A stretch of DNA of 64,000 nt from Haloarcula pellucida (lineage in GTDB: Archaea > Halobacteriota > Halobacteria > Halobacteriales > Haloarculaceae): positions 396,541 to 460,540 of the forward strand of contig NZ_BMOU01000004.1 of NCBI RefSeq assembly GCF_014647235.1, given 5' to 3'. Each line of letters starts with the position of its first letter. Positions within the stretch are counted from its first letter, which is position 1. The notes below the pieces were generated by a model. The model was not told the DNA's origin. It worked only from the letters and a program-made list of their open reading frames with translations, and did not search any database. Made by a program: the position numbers and the translations under genes. Below are positions 1 through 9,235 of the stretch, one piece after another.

Positions 1-26
1 GCGCGCGGTTCGACATCAGCGTCTGA
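1..26 (+). CDS. 3' end of an upstream gene (partial, tentative)
   Basis: A reading frame entering the window ends with a TGA at 24-26 and translates as ...ARFDISV. Its few codons (TTC, GAC, ATC, AGC, GTC) have the G/C third positions typical of genes here. Too short to identify; it could be chance. Confidence 0.3.
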
Positions 27-89
27 GCGCGGGTGTACGCTATCCGCCCGACCGCTAGCGTTTTGCCCACGCCATCCCACAGCGGAGAC

Positions 90-869
90 ATGGCCACACA
101 GGAGGGCGTCGGTGGGCGCATCGAGGCGATCGTCGCGCGGGTCTTCGACGGGCCAGTGCCCACCACCGAGGGACTCCCACGGTACGTCGCGCCACTTCCC
201 GAGTGGCTCGAAAACGTCGGCTTACGGCTGGCGTGGCCCATCGCGCTGGTCAACCTCGTCGGGACGCTGTTTGGCTTCTGGTACTACGCCGGCCGACCGC
301 TGAACCTCGCGCCGCCGCTCGTCGAGGGGCAACTCGGGGCCGCGCCGTTGCTCGCCTACCCGCTCATCCCCGACTCGCCCGTCGCGACGATGTTCATCGG
401 CCTCTCCTTCGCCGCGTGGCGGCTCGACTGGGACGCCGAGTGGTTGCACATGCTCGCGTTCTTCGGGTGTATCAAACTCGGCCTGTGGACGCCGTTCGTC
501 CAGTTGGTCATCAACGGCCCGGGCGGCATCGCGGCGTGGCTCTACTGGTTTCTCGTCCTCTCGCACGTGGCGATGGCCGTCGAGGCGTTCCTCATCCACC
601 GCTACGCGAGCTTTTCGGTCCCGGCGGTCGCCGTCGCCGTGTTCTGGTACGGCTTCAACGACGTGGTCGACTACTTCGTGCCGGTACTCGGAGGCCCCCA
701 CCACACGTGGCTCCGCGGCGAACCGCTGGTGGCGACCTACACGTTCGACCACACCGTCCTCGCGCACGACCTCGCGGCCGGGTGGGCCGTCGTCCTGACC
801 ATCGCCGCGACGTTCTGGGCGCTGTCGACGCGGGTCGAGAAGGTAAAGCGCCGGTCAGCGACCGAGTGA
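90..869 (+). CDS. DUF1405 family multi-pass membrane protein
   Basis: Protein of 259 aa with about six hydrophobic segments, rich in Trp and Tyr at membrane boundaries. The layout (an early W-P-I-A helix, a W-R-L-D-W-D loop, then an H-H-T-W motif near the C-terminus) fits the DUF1405 family of archaeal and Bacillus membrane proteins, whose function is unknown. I chose the ATG at 90 because a T-rich TATA-like stretch lies about 58-64, giving a leaderless start; an in-frame GTG at 33 would add 19 unconvincing residues. It converges on the small gene at 877-1053. Confidence 0.8.
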   Translation: MATQEGVGGRIEAIVARVFDGPVPTTEGLPRYVAPLPEWLENVGLRLAWPIALVNLVGTLFGFWYYAGRPLNLAPPLVEGQLGAAPLLAYPLIPDSPVATMFIGLSFAAWRLDWDAEWLHMLAFFGCIKLGLWTPFVQLVINGPGGIAAWLYWFLVLSHVAMAVEAFLIHRYASFSVPAVAVAVFWYGFNDVVDYFVPVLGGPHHTWLRGEPLVATYTFDHTVLAHDLAAGWAVVLTIAATFWALSTRVEKVKRRSATE

Positions 870-876
870 GCGGCGC

Positions 877-1053
877 TCAGATAGTGAAGGGGTCGTCTTC
901 GTCGCGCTCCTCTAACACCCACTCCAGTTCCTCGATGGCGCGCAGGATGGCCACTTCGGCCTCGTCCTCCAGTTCCGAGGACGGAGGGTCGTGGCTGTCG
1001 TACTCGTCCCGAAGCGCCTCGATGCGGTCCCGTATCGCCGCCTCGTCTTGCAT
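877..1053 (-). CDS. Small acidic helical protein, 58 aa, unknown function
   Basis: ATG at 1053 to TGA at 877. The product begins MQDEAAIRDR and ends in an acidic D-E-D-D-P-F-T-I tail. It is highly charged with heptad-like Leu/Ile spacing, so it is probably one or two helices, possibly a short coiled coil. Codon choice matches neighbouring genes. It lies 84 bp downstream of valS on the same strand and could be co-transcribed. I do not recognise a named family. Confidence 0.65.
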   Translation of the reverse strand: MQDEAAIRDRIEALRDEYDSHDPPSSELEDEAEVAILRAIEELEWVLEERDEDDPFTI

Positions 1054-1137
1054 ACGCGACCGTACTCGCCGGTCGGCATTGATGCTACTGGTCGCGGCGA
1101 TGCGCGCGAAGAAGGGCGGCCGAACGCAGTTCGTCGC

Positions 1138-3849
1138 TTACCGCACGACGACGACGGCGTTCTCCGTCTCGGTCATCTCGCCCTCGCCGGAGTACGTACG
1201 AGATTCCTCGACGGCGAACATCTCGGCGTCCAGTTCGAACTCGCCGCCGGCGACGACCAGCGTGTCGCCGTCGATCTCGTAGTCGCCGGCCTCGATGGCG
1301 CTGTCGAGTGCGCCGACGTCGCTCCCGAACTCCGGCCCGACGATGGAGTAGTCGAGGTCGATGTCGCTGACCTCGGTGGTGATGTCCGGGGCGTCCTCGA
1401 ACGTCTCCAGCCGGTCGACGTGCATCGCTTCGGCGATGGCCGCCGCGAACCCTTCGACGTGACCGTACACCTCGACGTGCTCTAAGTCGGCGTTCAGCGG
1501 CAGGCCGTTCTCCGTCTTGTAGCGGCGGAGCGCCGAGACGACTTCCATCGCCGTCTCGCCCGCTTCGAGGTCCGCCTCGTAGCCGCCGGCGACGGGCCAG
1601 TCGGTCGTGTGGACCGACTCGTCCTCGCCGTAGACTCGGCTCCACAGTTCCTCGGTGATGTGCGGGAGGAACGGCGCGAACAGTTTCAGGAAGGTCCGGT
1701 GAGCGGTCAGGAGCGTGTACTCCGTGGACGGGTCGCCGCCGTCCGAGAGGCGCTGTTTGGCGATTTCGAGGTAGTCGTCACAGAAGGTGTTCCAGAAGAA
1801 CGACCGCAGTTCGTTGCGGGCCTTCGAGAACGCGTAGTCCTCGAACTTCGCCGTCACGGAGTCGATGGTCGCGTCGAGTTCCGCCAGTAGCCAGCGGTCG
1901 ACGGCCGAGAGGTCGGCCTCGTCGACGTCGCCGACCGCGTCGTGGGCGGGGGTCAACTGGTCGACGAGTCGGGAGGCGTTCCAGAGTTTCTGGAGCAGAC
2001 GTTCGCCCGCTTCGAGGTCCCCCTCCTTGTACGGGAAGTCGTCGCCGATGGAGGTCCCGGCGGCCCAGTAGCGGGCGGCGTCGACCGGGAAGTTCTCCAG
2101 CACCTCGCTGGGCGGGATGACGTTGCCCTTCGATTTGGACATCGCCTCGCGGTTCTCGTCTAGGACCATCCCGTTGACCATGACGTTCTCGAAGGGCACC
2201 TCGTCGGTGTGCTCGTAGCACTTGACGACGGTGTGGAACAGCCAGAACGAGATGATGTCGTGGCCCTGCGGGCGCAGATCGAACGGGTACAGTTCCGGCA
2301 TCTCCATCTCGAAGGTGCCGTCGGTGATGGAGTTGGGTTCGGCCGCGTCGGCGTCGGCGTGCCAATCCCAGCCTGCGTTGACGAGCGGCGTGAGCGAGGA
2401 GGTGGCCCACGTGTCGAAGACGTCCTCTTCGGGCGTGAACGTGTCGTGGCCACAGTCCGGACAGCCGTCGACCGGCGGGTCGTCCGAGAGCGGGTCCGCG
2501 GGCAGTTGCTCGGGGTCGGCCAGAATCGGCTCACCGCACTCGTCACAGTACCAGACCGGAATCGGGATGCCCGAATCGCGCTGGCGGGAGATACACCAGT
2601 CCCACTCTAGCCCCTCTATCCAGTGCTGGTAGCGGCTGTACATCTTCTCGGGGAACCACTCCATGTCGCGGCCGGCCTGCAGGTACTCGTCTTTCTTGTC
2701 GAGCAGTTTGATGTACCACTGCTCGGTGACCAGATACTCGACTTCGACGCCACAGCGCTCGTGGACCTGCACGGTGTGCTCGTGGTCGCGCGATTCGAGG
2801 AGGTAGCCTTCGACGTCTAAGTCCTCGATGATGGCCGCGCGGGCCTGCGTGGTACTCATGCCCTCGTAGTCGCCGGCCACCTCGGTCATCGTCGCCGATT
2901 CGTCGATGGCCAGTCGGAGGTCTAAGTCGTGGGCCTGATACCACTCGATGTCGTTCTGGTCGCCGAACGTACAGCACATGACGAGGCCGCTGCCGGTCTC
3001 CATGTCGACGCGCTCGTCGGCGATGATAGGGACCTCCTGGCCGAACAGCGGGACCCGCGCGGTGCCGCCGACGAGGTGCTGGTTCGCGTCGTCGTCGGGG
3101 TGGACGAAGACGGAGACACAGGCTGGGAGGAGTTCCGGGCGCGTCGTCGAAATCGTAAAGGTCTCGTCCTCGACGGGGCCGTCGCCGTCCTCGACGAGGT
3201 CGAAGGCGATGTCGTTGAACTTCGTCGACTTGTCCTCGTCCTCCTGTTCGACCTGCGAGATGGCCGTCTCGCAGTCCGGACACCAGATGGTCGGCGCGCG
3301 CTGGCGGTACTCCCGACCCTGCTCGTAGAGGTCGAGGAAGGACAGTTGTGAGACGCGCTGGACCTCCGGCGCGATGGTCTTGTAGGTGTTGTCCCAGTCG
3401 ACGGAGATAGCCAAGGATTGAACGTCCTCGGTGAACTCGTCCTCGTAGCGCGTACAGACCTCGCGGCACTTCTCCTGGAACTCGCGGCGCTCGAAGTCCT
3501 GGTGGCGGATGTCCAGTTCGCGTTCTGTCAGGCGCTCGGAGGCGATGCCGTTGTCGTCGTAGCCGAAGGGGAAGTAGACGGTGTCGTCGGCCATCCGGTG
3601 GTAGCGGGCGACGAAGTCCTGCAGGGTGAACTGATAGAGGTGGCCCATGTGGAGGTTCCCAGACACCGTCGGCGGCGGCGTGTCGATGGTGAATCGGGTG
3701 TCGGCGTCGCCGTCGTAGGCGTAGGTGTCCTCGGCGACCCAGTGGTCCTGCCACTTGGGCTCTATCTCGCTGGGGTCGTACTCCCCGTCGATGCTCTCGG
3801 ACTGGTCGGTTGGCGATTCCTCGGTCGGTGGGTCCTGTGTGTCACTCAT
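1138..3849 (-). CDS. valS: Valine--tRNA ligase
   Basis: Class I aminoacyl-tRNA synthetase of 903 aa that attaches valine to tRNA-Val in the cytoplasm. The HIGH-type signature reads H-M-G-H at residues 67-70, and the KMSKS-type loop reads A-M-S-K-S-K-G-N at about 566-573. Between them lie the editing (CP1) domain and zinc-type Cys clusters (for example C-D-E-C-G near 430). The C-terminal third is the helical anticodon-binding domain. The first 20 residues are an acidic low-complexity extension common in haloarchaea. Length fits archaeal ValRS. A T-rich stretch on the coding strand at about 3873-3879 could be the promoter of a leaderless start. Confidence 0.97.
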   Translation of the reverse strand: MSDTQDPPTEESPTDQSESIDGEYDPSEIEPKWQDHWVAEDTYAYDGDADTRFTIDTPPPTVSGNLHMGHLYQFTLQDFVARYHRMADDTVYFPFGYDDNGIASERLTERELDIRHQDFERREFQEKCREVCTRYEDEFTEDVQSLAISVDWDNTYKTIAPEVQRVSQLSFLDLYEQGREYRQRAPTIWCPDCETAISQVEQEDEDKSTKFNDIAFDLVEDGDGPVEDETFTISTTRPELLPACVSVFVHPDDDANQHLVGGTARVPLFGQEVPIIADERVDMETGSGLVMCCTFGDQNDIEWYQAHDLDLRLAIDESATMTEVAGDYEGMSTTQARAAIIEDLDVEGYLLESRDHEHTVQVHERCGVEVEYLVTEQWYIKLLDKKDEYLQAGRDMEWFPEKMYSRYQHWIEGLEWDWCISRQRDSGIPIPVWYCDECGEPILADPEQLPADPLSDDPPVDGCPDCGHDTFTPEEDVFDTWATSSLTPLVNAGWDWHADADAAEPNSITDGTFEMEMPELYPFDLRPQGHDIISFWLFHTVVKCYEHTDEVPFENVMVNGMVLDENREAMSKSKGNVIPPSEVLENFPVDAARYWAAGTSIGDDFPYKEGDLEAGERLLQKLWNASRLVDQLTPAHDAVGDVDEADLSAVDRWLLAELDATIDSVTAKFEDYAFSKARNELRSFFWNTFCDDYLEIAKQRLSDGGDPSTEYTLLTAHRTFLKLFAPFLPHITEELWSRVYGEDESVHTTDWPVAGGYEADLEAGETAMEVVSALRRYKTENGLPLNADLEHVEVYGHVEGFAAAIAEAMHVDRLETFEDAPDITTEVSDIDLDYSIVGPEFGSDVGALDSAIEAGDYEIDGDTLVVAGGEFELDAEMFAVEESRTYSGEGEMTETENAVVVVR

Positions 3850-4156
3850 GTCTGAACGGCGGCGTGTCGGTCGAAAACGGTGCGGGCGTCGAGAGGTGGT
3901 GTTAGTGGGGCGTGGGGGCCCCTACTACGACGGGTACGAGAACGGCTTCGGAGACTGCTCGACGCGCCATTACGTGTATGTGGGCCAACCGGGGGCTAAA
4001 CGACTTCGGTTTGCTGGTGTCGATACAACTCTTGAGTGTGGGGACGCGAGCAGGGGTCCGAACAGCCAGAAAGTCCCGCCCGATTGGCTGTTCCACGAGG
4101 TGGGACGTTCCGATGCTGTCGAAGCACGACGACGTTACCGAATCAATAGACGGTAT
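3850..4156. other. Intergenic region between valS and the CARF-like regulator
   Basis: About 300 bp without a convincing gene. A minus-strand frame at 3902-4096 has poor codon character and no recognisable protein. The part next to 3849 should hold the valS promoter. Base composition is more AT-rich around 3990-4160 than in the flanking genes. I see no tRNA, hairpin-plus-U-run or repeat. Confidence 0.5.
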
Positions 4157-5065
<909 letters not shown>

Positions 5066-5141
5066 ACCCAAACTGCCGTCACGGACGGTTATAAACTCCC
5101 GTAGACTCCCGCCGCGTCGGCGACGGGCACCGACCGAACAG

Positions 5142-5540
5142 TTACTTACAGGCGTCGTGGACCGTCTCGCCGTCTTCGTTCGGGCTTCGGGACTCGCCGA
5201 CGACGATGGGGTCGCCGCAGGCGGCACAGGTCAGCGACGCGCCGGAGGGCGCGCTCTCCGTCGCGGACTCGGTCGTCTCGTCGGCAGTCGATACCACGGC
5301 GGTGTCGTCGTCCGACTCGTCCTCGGCGACGCCGACCGACGTGTCGATGTCGAGGGCGTCGTTGACGCCGCAGTACTTCGTGCTCGCGTTGAATCCGAAG
5401 ACGAGCGCACCGGCACCGGCCAGCAGGCCCCGCATGCGCTTGCCGTTCCGGAACGAGCGAATCGCGGCGATGGTGAGGACCACTGCGAGGGCTGCACGGG
5501 CGAGTCTGTCGCGGTCGCCGACGTTCTCTGAAACGTCCAT
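5142..5540 (-). CDS. DUF2892-like membrane protein with C-terminal zinc ribbon
   Basis: Protein of 132 aa starting MDVSENVGDRDRLAR. An N-terminal hydrophobic hairpin (residues about 10-50) with A-A-L-A-V-V-L-T and G-A-L-V-F-G-F resembles the small DUF2892 (inner-membrane YgaP-like) module. An acidic Ser/Thr-rich linker follows, then a C-terminal C-A-A-C ... H-D-A-C pattern that could bind zinc. The gene lies between the CARF-like regulator and the redoxin gene on the same strand. Domain naming is by pattern; function is unknown. Confidence 0.75.
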   Translation of the reverse strand: MDVSENVGDRDRLARAALAVVLTIAAIRSFRNGKRMRGLLAGAGALVFGFNASTKYCGVNDALDIDTSVGVAEDESDDDTAVVSTADETTESATESAPSGASLTCAACGDPIVVGESRSPNEDGETVHDACK

Positions 5541-5600
5541 ATCGGACCGTCGGCCCGGACGCCCTTGTAGGTTCACATCTCGGCCACGGCGGCCCCGTCC

Positions 5601-6083
5601 TCACTCGCCGAACGGGTCCTCGTAGCCGTTGCGGACGAAGTATCGCACCCAGTTGCCGTAGGTGCGGTCGGCCGGGTGGTCCGCGACCTGTTCGTACTGG
5701 ACCGTCCCGGACTCGTCGACGACGTAGGTGGCGGCGATGCCGGTGAGACCGTGACTGGTCTCCTCGGTGCCGCTGTACTGCGCTGCGACATCGCCGTCGG
5801 GGTCGGCGAGCAGTTGGAAGTCGAGGTCGAAGCGGTCGCGCATCTCCGTCACCGGCCCGATGGGGTCGGTGACGACGGGCAGGACGTCGACGTCGTCGTT
5901 GAACCAGAGGTCGTAGGCGACCTCGCTGAACGTCTGGAGCTGTTCGGCGCAGAAACTGCACCAGTGACCGCGGTTGACGAGAACGACCGTCGGGCCGTCG
6001 CCGAGGTGGTCTGAGAGGGAGACGTCTTCACCGCTGGTACTCTGGAGCGTGAAATCCGGCGCTTGCGACTGTTCCAGCGTCAT
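5601..6083 (-). CDS. Peroxiredoxin-like protein (AhpC/TSA superfamily)
   Basis: Protein of 160 aa with a thioredoxin fold. The N-terminal A-P-D-F-T-L strand is the classic AhpC/TSA opening. The active site reads R-G-H-W-C-S-F-C at about residues 44-51, a C-x-x-C form in place of the usual P-x-x-x-x-x-C of peroxiredoxins, so it may act as a thiol-disulfide reductase or an atypical peroxidase. ATG 6083 begins MTLEQSQAPDF; the longer upstream frame is not protein-like. It is probably cytoplasmic, as no signal peptide is visible. Confidence 0.85.
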   Translation of the reverse strand: MTLEQSQAPDFTLQSTSGEDVSLSDHLGDGPTVVLVNRGHWCSFCAEQLQTFSEVAYDLWFNDDVDVLPVVTDPIGPVTEMRDRFDLDFQLLADPDGDVAAQYSGTEETSHGLTGIAATYVVDESGTVQYEQVADHPADRTYGNWVRYFVRNGYEDPFGE

Positions 6084-6178
6084 GCAAGCGTCGTTAGCCG
6101 CATCGATAGATAACGGGCGTCCGGGTGTGCGACCGGTCGACACAACCGGGTGGTGAGAGACGGCGGAGCAGACGGCCG

Positions 6179-7708
6179 TCAGTCGGCGTCGACGCCGTCG
6201 ACCCGGTAGACCGCCGGCTTCTCCTCCGGCGCGGTGGAGGTGACCAGCGAGACGCCGACTGTCAGGACCAATCCGAGCAGGATGCCGACGATACCGGGCG
6301 TCCAGCCCGCGTACGCGGTGGGGAGCGCGACGGAGGCGCCGACCACTCCGGCGAGCGTCTCGACGACGGGGAAGACGTGGAAGACGTAGAACACCTGCGC
6401 CCCGCCGATACCGGCGTACATCCCGTAGCGGGTGGTGCCCTGCCAGTACAGCGCCAGCGCGACGGGTACCGTCAACTGGGCGAAGCCGCTGAAGGCGGTG
6501 TCACCTATCTGGACGAGCGTCCCCGGCGTGTAGAGACTGGCGACGAACGAGAGTGTCGCGAACGCGACGACCCCGATGCGGGCGACCAGCGCCTCCCGTG
6601 CGTCCTCCGCGGCCGTCTCGCCCTCGCCGAAGACGCGCTTCAGCGGGCGGTAGACGTCCCGCGTCAGGTACGAGGACCCCGAGAGGAGCATCGAGTCGCT
6701 GGAAGACATCATCGCCGCCATCGCGCCGGCGATGACCAGCGCCGCGAACCACGTCGGCGTGTACTGCGCCAGCAGTGCCGGGACGACGTTGCTGCCCTCC
6801 GGCACCGTCACGCCGAGGCCGGCGGCCCACGCGCCGAGCATGAACGCCGGCACGAACAGCAGGAGGACGAGGACGGGCCACAGCGCGAACGTCCGCTTCA
6901 GCACCGTCTTCGACTCGGCGGCGAAGAACCGCTGGTTTATCTGGGGGAACATCGTCACGCCGAAGGCGATGCTGATGGCCGTCGAGAGCATCCACTGCGG
7001 GGAGTAGAGCCCCCCGCCCAGCGCGAGGAACTCGGGGTTCGTCTCGGCGAGCGCCGCGGTGGCTTCGCCCGCGCCGCCGACGGCGGCAAGAATCCACGCG
7101 ACGGCGACCCAGACTAGCGAGAGCATGAACAGGCCCTGGAGGGTGTCCGTCCACGCGACACCGCGCATCCCGGAGGCGGCGACGTAGACGATCATGAACA
7201 GCGTGATGCCGCCCGCGCCGACCCAGAACGGCACCGCCCCCTCCGTGAGGCCGACGATGGCCTGTCCCGCCCCCTTCTGCTGGAGCATCACGTACGGGAA
7301 CAACCAGACGAGACTGACGCCGGCGACGAGGACCCGGAGCGGCGTCGACCCGAACCGGTCCCCGAGCATCTCCCCTAGCGTGACGTAGCCGTGGCGCTTG
7401 CCGACCAGCCACTGCTTGTATCCCAGCACGTACCAGAGGACGGCGAAGATGATGCCGTCCATCAGTCCCATCACGAGGATCCACTCGGGGCCGGCGGCGA
7501 ACGCGAGGTTCGGCCCGCCGAAGAAGGTAAAGGCCGAGAGGAGGGTGGCAAACGTCGTAAAGAGGAGGACGACGGTGCCGAGCGTCCGACTGGCGAGGTA
7601 GTAGTCCTCGGCGCTCCGGTCGGTCAGGCGGTAGGCGACGACGCCTACCGCCAGCGCGACGACCATGTACGCACCGACGATACCCAGTTGGAGGGCGGTG
7701 TCGGCCAT
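6179..7708 (-). CDS. Sodium:solute symporter (SSS family)
   Basis: A 509-aa membrane protein with about 13 hydrophobic helices. The start (G-A-Y-M-V-V-A-L-A-V-G) and the loop S-A-E-D-Y-Y-L-A-S-R-T-L-G near residue 35 are typical of the SSS family, followed by the F-F-G-G-P and M-R-G-V-A-W-T-D segments of its core. It moves a small solute with sodium; the substrate cannot be read from sequence, though paired DUF3311/SSS genes often move organic acids or amino acids. The start follows the DUF3311 gene at 7710-7919 almost without a gap, so the two form an operon. Confidence 0.92.
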   Translation of the reverse strand: MADTALQLGIVGAYMVVALAVGVVAYRLTDRSAEDYYLASRTLGTVVLLFTTFATLLSAFTFFGGPNLAFAAGPEWILVMGLMDGIIFAVLWYVLGYKQWLVGKRHGYVTLGEMLGDRFGSTPLRVLVAGVSLVWLFPYVMLQQKGAGQAIVGLTEGAVPFWVGAGGITLFMIVYVAASGMRGVAWTDTLQGLFMLSLVWVAVAWILAAVGGAGEATAALAETNPEFLALGGGLYSPQWMLSTAISIAFGVTMFPQINQRFFAAESKTVLKRTFALWPVLVLLLFVPAFMLGAWAAGLGVTVPEGSNVVPALLAQYTPTWFAALVIAGAMAAMMSSSDSMLLSGSSYLTRDVYRPLKRVFGEGETAAEDAREALVARIGVVAFATLSFVASLYTPGTLVQIGDTAFSGFAQLTVPVALALYWQGTTRYGMYAGIGGAQVFYVFHVFPVVETLAGVVGASVALPTAYAGWTPGIVGILLGLVLTVGVSLVTSTAPEEKPAVYRVDGVDAD

Positions 7709-7709
7709 C

Positions 7710-7919
7710 TCAGTGCACCCCCTCGACGCCGAGGCCCCAGTCGGTCCGGGCGAAGACGGCGAAGACGACGCTCGCCAGCACCATCCAGCCAATGTGCCAC
7801 CAGAGCCACACCGGCAGTCCGAACGCGACACCCGCACTGCCCCAGAGGAACCACGGGACGGCCAGCGCCATCAGGACGACGGCGACGACTGTCCAGCCGA
7901 CGGTTCGTGCGACGCTCAT
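7710..7919 (-). CDS. DUF3311 small membrane protein, symporter partner
   Basis: Protein of 69 aa with two hydrophobic helices and a W-x-W-W-H-I-G-W loop, as in DUF3311 proteins, which usually precede an SSS-type symporter gene and are thought to be accessory subunits. Its TGA ends at 7710, one base from the symporter ATG at 7708, so translation is probably coupled. The gene starts at ATG 7919. Confidence 0.88.
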   Translation of the reverse strand: MSVARTVGWTVVAVVLMALAVPWFLWGSAGVAFGLPVWLWWHIGWMVLASVVFAVFARTDWGLGVEGVH

Positions 7920-7994
7920 ATCGACGCATGGTACACACTGGCGATACTAATGGGTATCGAACCTTCACAGCGAAGTTATGAAGAGTTTTTCTCT

Positions 7995-8339
7995 TCAGTA
8001 CACGCGGGTCCCCGGTTCGACGTCGCGCTCGGTCGTCAGGTGGACCACGCCGTCCCCGCCGTCGACGCCGGTGACCAGACACTCGCTCTCGAACCCGGCG
8101 ATAGAGACGGTGCCGAGGTTGACGACGGCGACGACCTGCGCGCCCAGCAAGTCCTCGTGGTCGTAGTAGTCGGTGAGGCCCGCCGCCGACTGCAGGGTCT
8201 CCTCGCCGAAGTCCACTTCGAGCTTGTAGACGTCCTTTCGCGCCTCGGGGAAGTCCGCCACGTCGACGACTTCGCCGACGCGCATCTCCACGTCTTCGAG
8301 GAACCGTGCCGGGTCGATGCTCGCTTCGCTGAATCCCAT
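7995..8339 (-). CDS. tRNA-binding (OB-fold) domain protein, CsaA/MetRS-C type
   Basis: Protein of 114 aa with the features of the tRNA_bind domain: M-R-V-G-E-V-V-D-V-A-D-F-P-E-A near residue 20, K-L-E-V-D-F-G in the next strand, and G-A-Q-V-V-A-V-V-N-L in the following one. Stand-alone proteins of this type bind tRNA or other RNA non-specifically, and some act as CsaA-like chaperones. It is transcribed away from the isomerase at 8392, and a TATA-like element at 8361-8367 lies in the shared 52-bp spacer. Confidence 0.88.
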   Translation of the reverse strand: MGFSEASIDPARFLEDVEMRVGEVVDVADFPEARKDVYKLEVDFGEETLQSAAGLTDYYDHEDLLGAQVVAVVNLGTVSIAGFESECLVTGVDGGDGVVHLTTERDVEPGTRVY

Positions 8340-8360
8340 GGGACCGTATTGTGGGGCCGG

Positions 8361-8367
8361 TTATATG
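8361..8367 (+). promoter_or_regulatory. TATA-like box for the TIM-barrel gene
   Basis: TTATATG lies 25-31 nt upstream of the ATG at 8392, the spacing expected of a haloarchaeal leaderless promoter. It is near-symmetrical and might also serve the divergent tRNA-binding gene. Confidence 0.6.
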
Positions 8368-8391
8368 ACAGTCGCGCCGGCAGAGGAAGGT

Positions 8392-9105
8392 ATGCACACG
8401 GCAGTCCAGTTGTGGACGCTCCGGAACCTCGACGTCTCGACGCCGGCGCTGCTCGACCGGGTCGCCGCCGCCGGGTACGACGGCGTCGAGTTCGCCGGCA
8501 TCGAGGACCCGCCGGAGACCGCCCGAGCGATGGACGAGGTGGGACTGGTGGCGGCCGGCGCGCACGTCGACGCCGACGAACTCAGGGCGGACCCGGCGGG
8601 CGTCGCCGCCGAACTCGATACGCTCGGCGTCCCGTCCGTCGTCGTCCCGTATCTCGACCCGGACCACTTCATAGACACGGCGACCGTCGACGAGACGGCC
8701 GCGATGCTCGACGCCCTCGCAAGCGAGTTCGACCGGCCGCTCCTCTACCACAACCACGACCACGAGTTCGTCCCCGTGGGGACCGAGACGGCGTTCGACC
8801 GCCTCGTCGCGGAGACGGCCGTCGGGTTCGAACTCGACGTGGGGTGGGCGGAGGCGGCGGGCCGCGACCCCGCGGCGCTCCTCTCGGACCTCGCAGGCCG
8901 CGCCCCGGTCGTCCACCTGAAAGACGTGACCGCCGCGGGCGAACCGACCGAACTCGGCGAGGGCGTCGTCGACCTGCCCGGGGTCGTCAAGGCCGCCCGC
9001 GACGCCGGCACGGAGTGGCTGGTCTTCGAACACGACGACCCCGCGGACCCGATGGCCTCGGTGGAGAACGGTATCGAGGTCGTAGAGCGCGTACTTGAGC
9101 AGTGA
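8392..9105 (+). CDS. Sugar phosphate isomerase/epimerase family protein (TIM barrel)
   Basis: Protein of 237 aa of the xylose-isomerase-like TIM-barrel superfamily. It opens with a Q-L-W-T-L-R strand and has G-Y-D-G-V-E-F at about residue 29, Y-H-N-H-D-H-E-F in mid-protein (a metal-binding strand), E-L-D-V-G-W at about 145 and V-H-L-K-D-V-T at about 175, the usual positions of metal ligands. Such enzymes isomerise or epimerise sugars or inositols; the substrate is not predictable here. ATG 8392 is supported by the TATA-like box before it. Confidence 0.9.
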   Translation: MHTAVQLWTLRNLDVSTPALLDRVAAAGYDGVEFAGIEDPPETARAMDEVGLVAAGAHVDADELRADPAGVAAELDTLGVPSVVVPYLDPDHFIDTATVDETAAMLDALASEFDRPLLYHNHDHEFVPVGTETAFDRLVAETAVGFELDVGWAEAAGRDPAALLSDLAGRAPVVHLKDVTAAGEPTELGEGVVDLPGVVKAARDAGTEWLVFEHDDPADPMASVENGIEVVERVLEQ

Positions 9106-9235
9106 CCGGCGTCGCTGCGTGGGACTAACCACCAGACAGACCCGCGACGCCAATTATTTGGAGCGCCGTCGCCAACGTAAGCATAGTGACAGCGGTCTGT
9201 CGCCACTCTCTGCGACGGACCGGGAGTCCGGGATA

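Noticed and set aside
203..1282. Long Arg-rich frames opposite or within real genes (also 2543-3754, 15319-16482, 17690-19024, 22612-24321, 33898-35454, 53852-55435)
   Set aside because: They are GC-rich shadow frames: extremely Arg-, Pro- or Val/Asp-rich, with no family match, each overlapping a well-supported gene.
3902..4096. Minus-strand frame of 64 codons between valS and the CARF-like gene
   Set aside because: Neutral to basic, weak codon bias, no recognisable protein pattern.
7980..7996. GAAGAG-TTTTT-CTCTTC hairpin at the end of the tRNA-binding gene
   Set aside because: On the coding strand of that gene the loop is A-rich and no U run follows, so it is not a typical archaeal terminator. 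The 6-bp stem may be chance.
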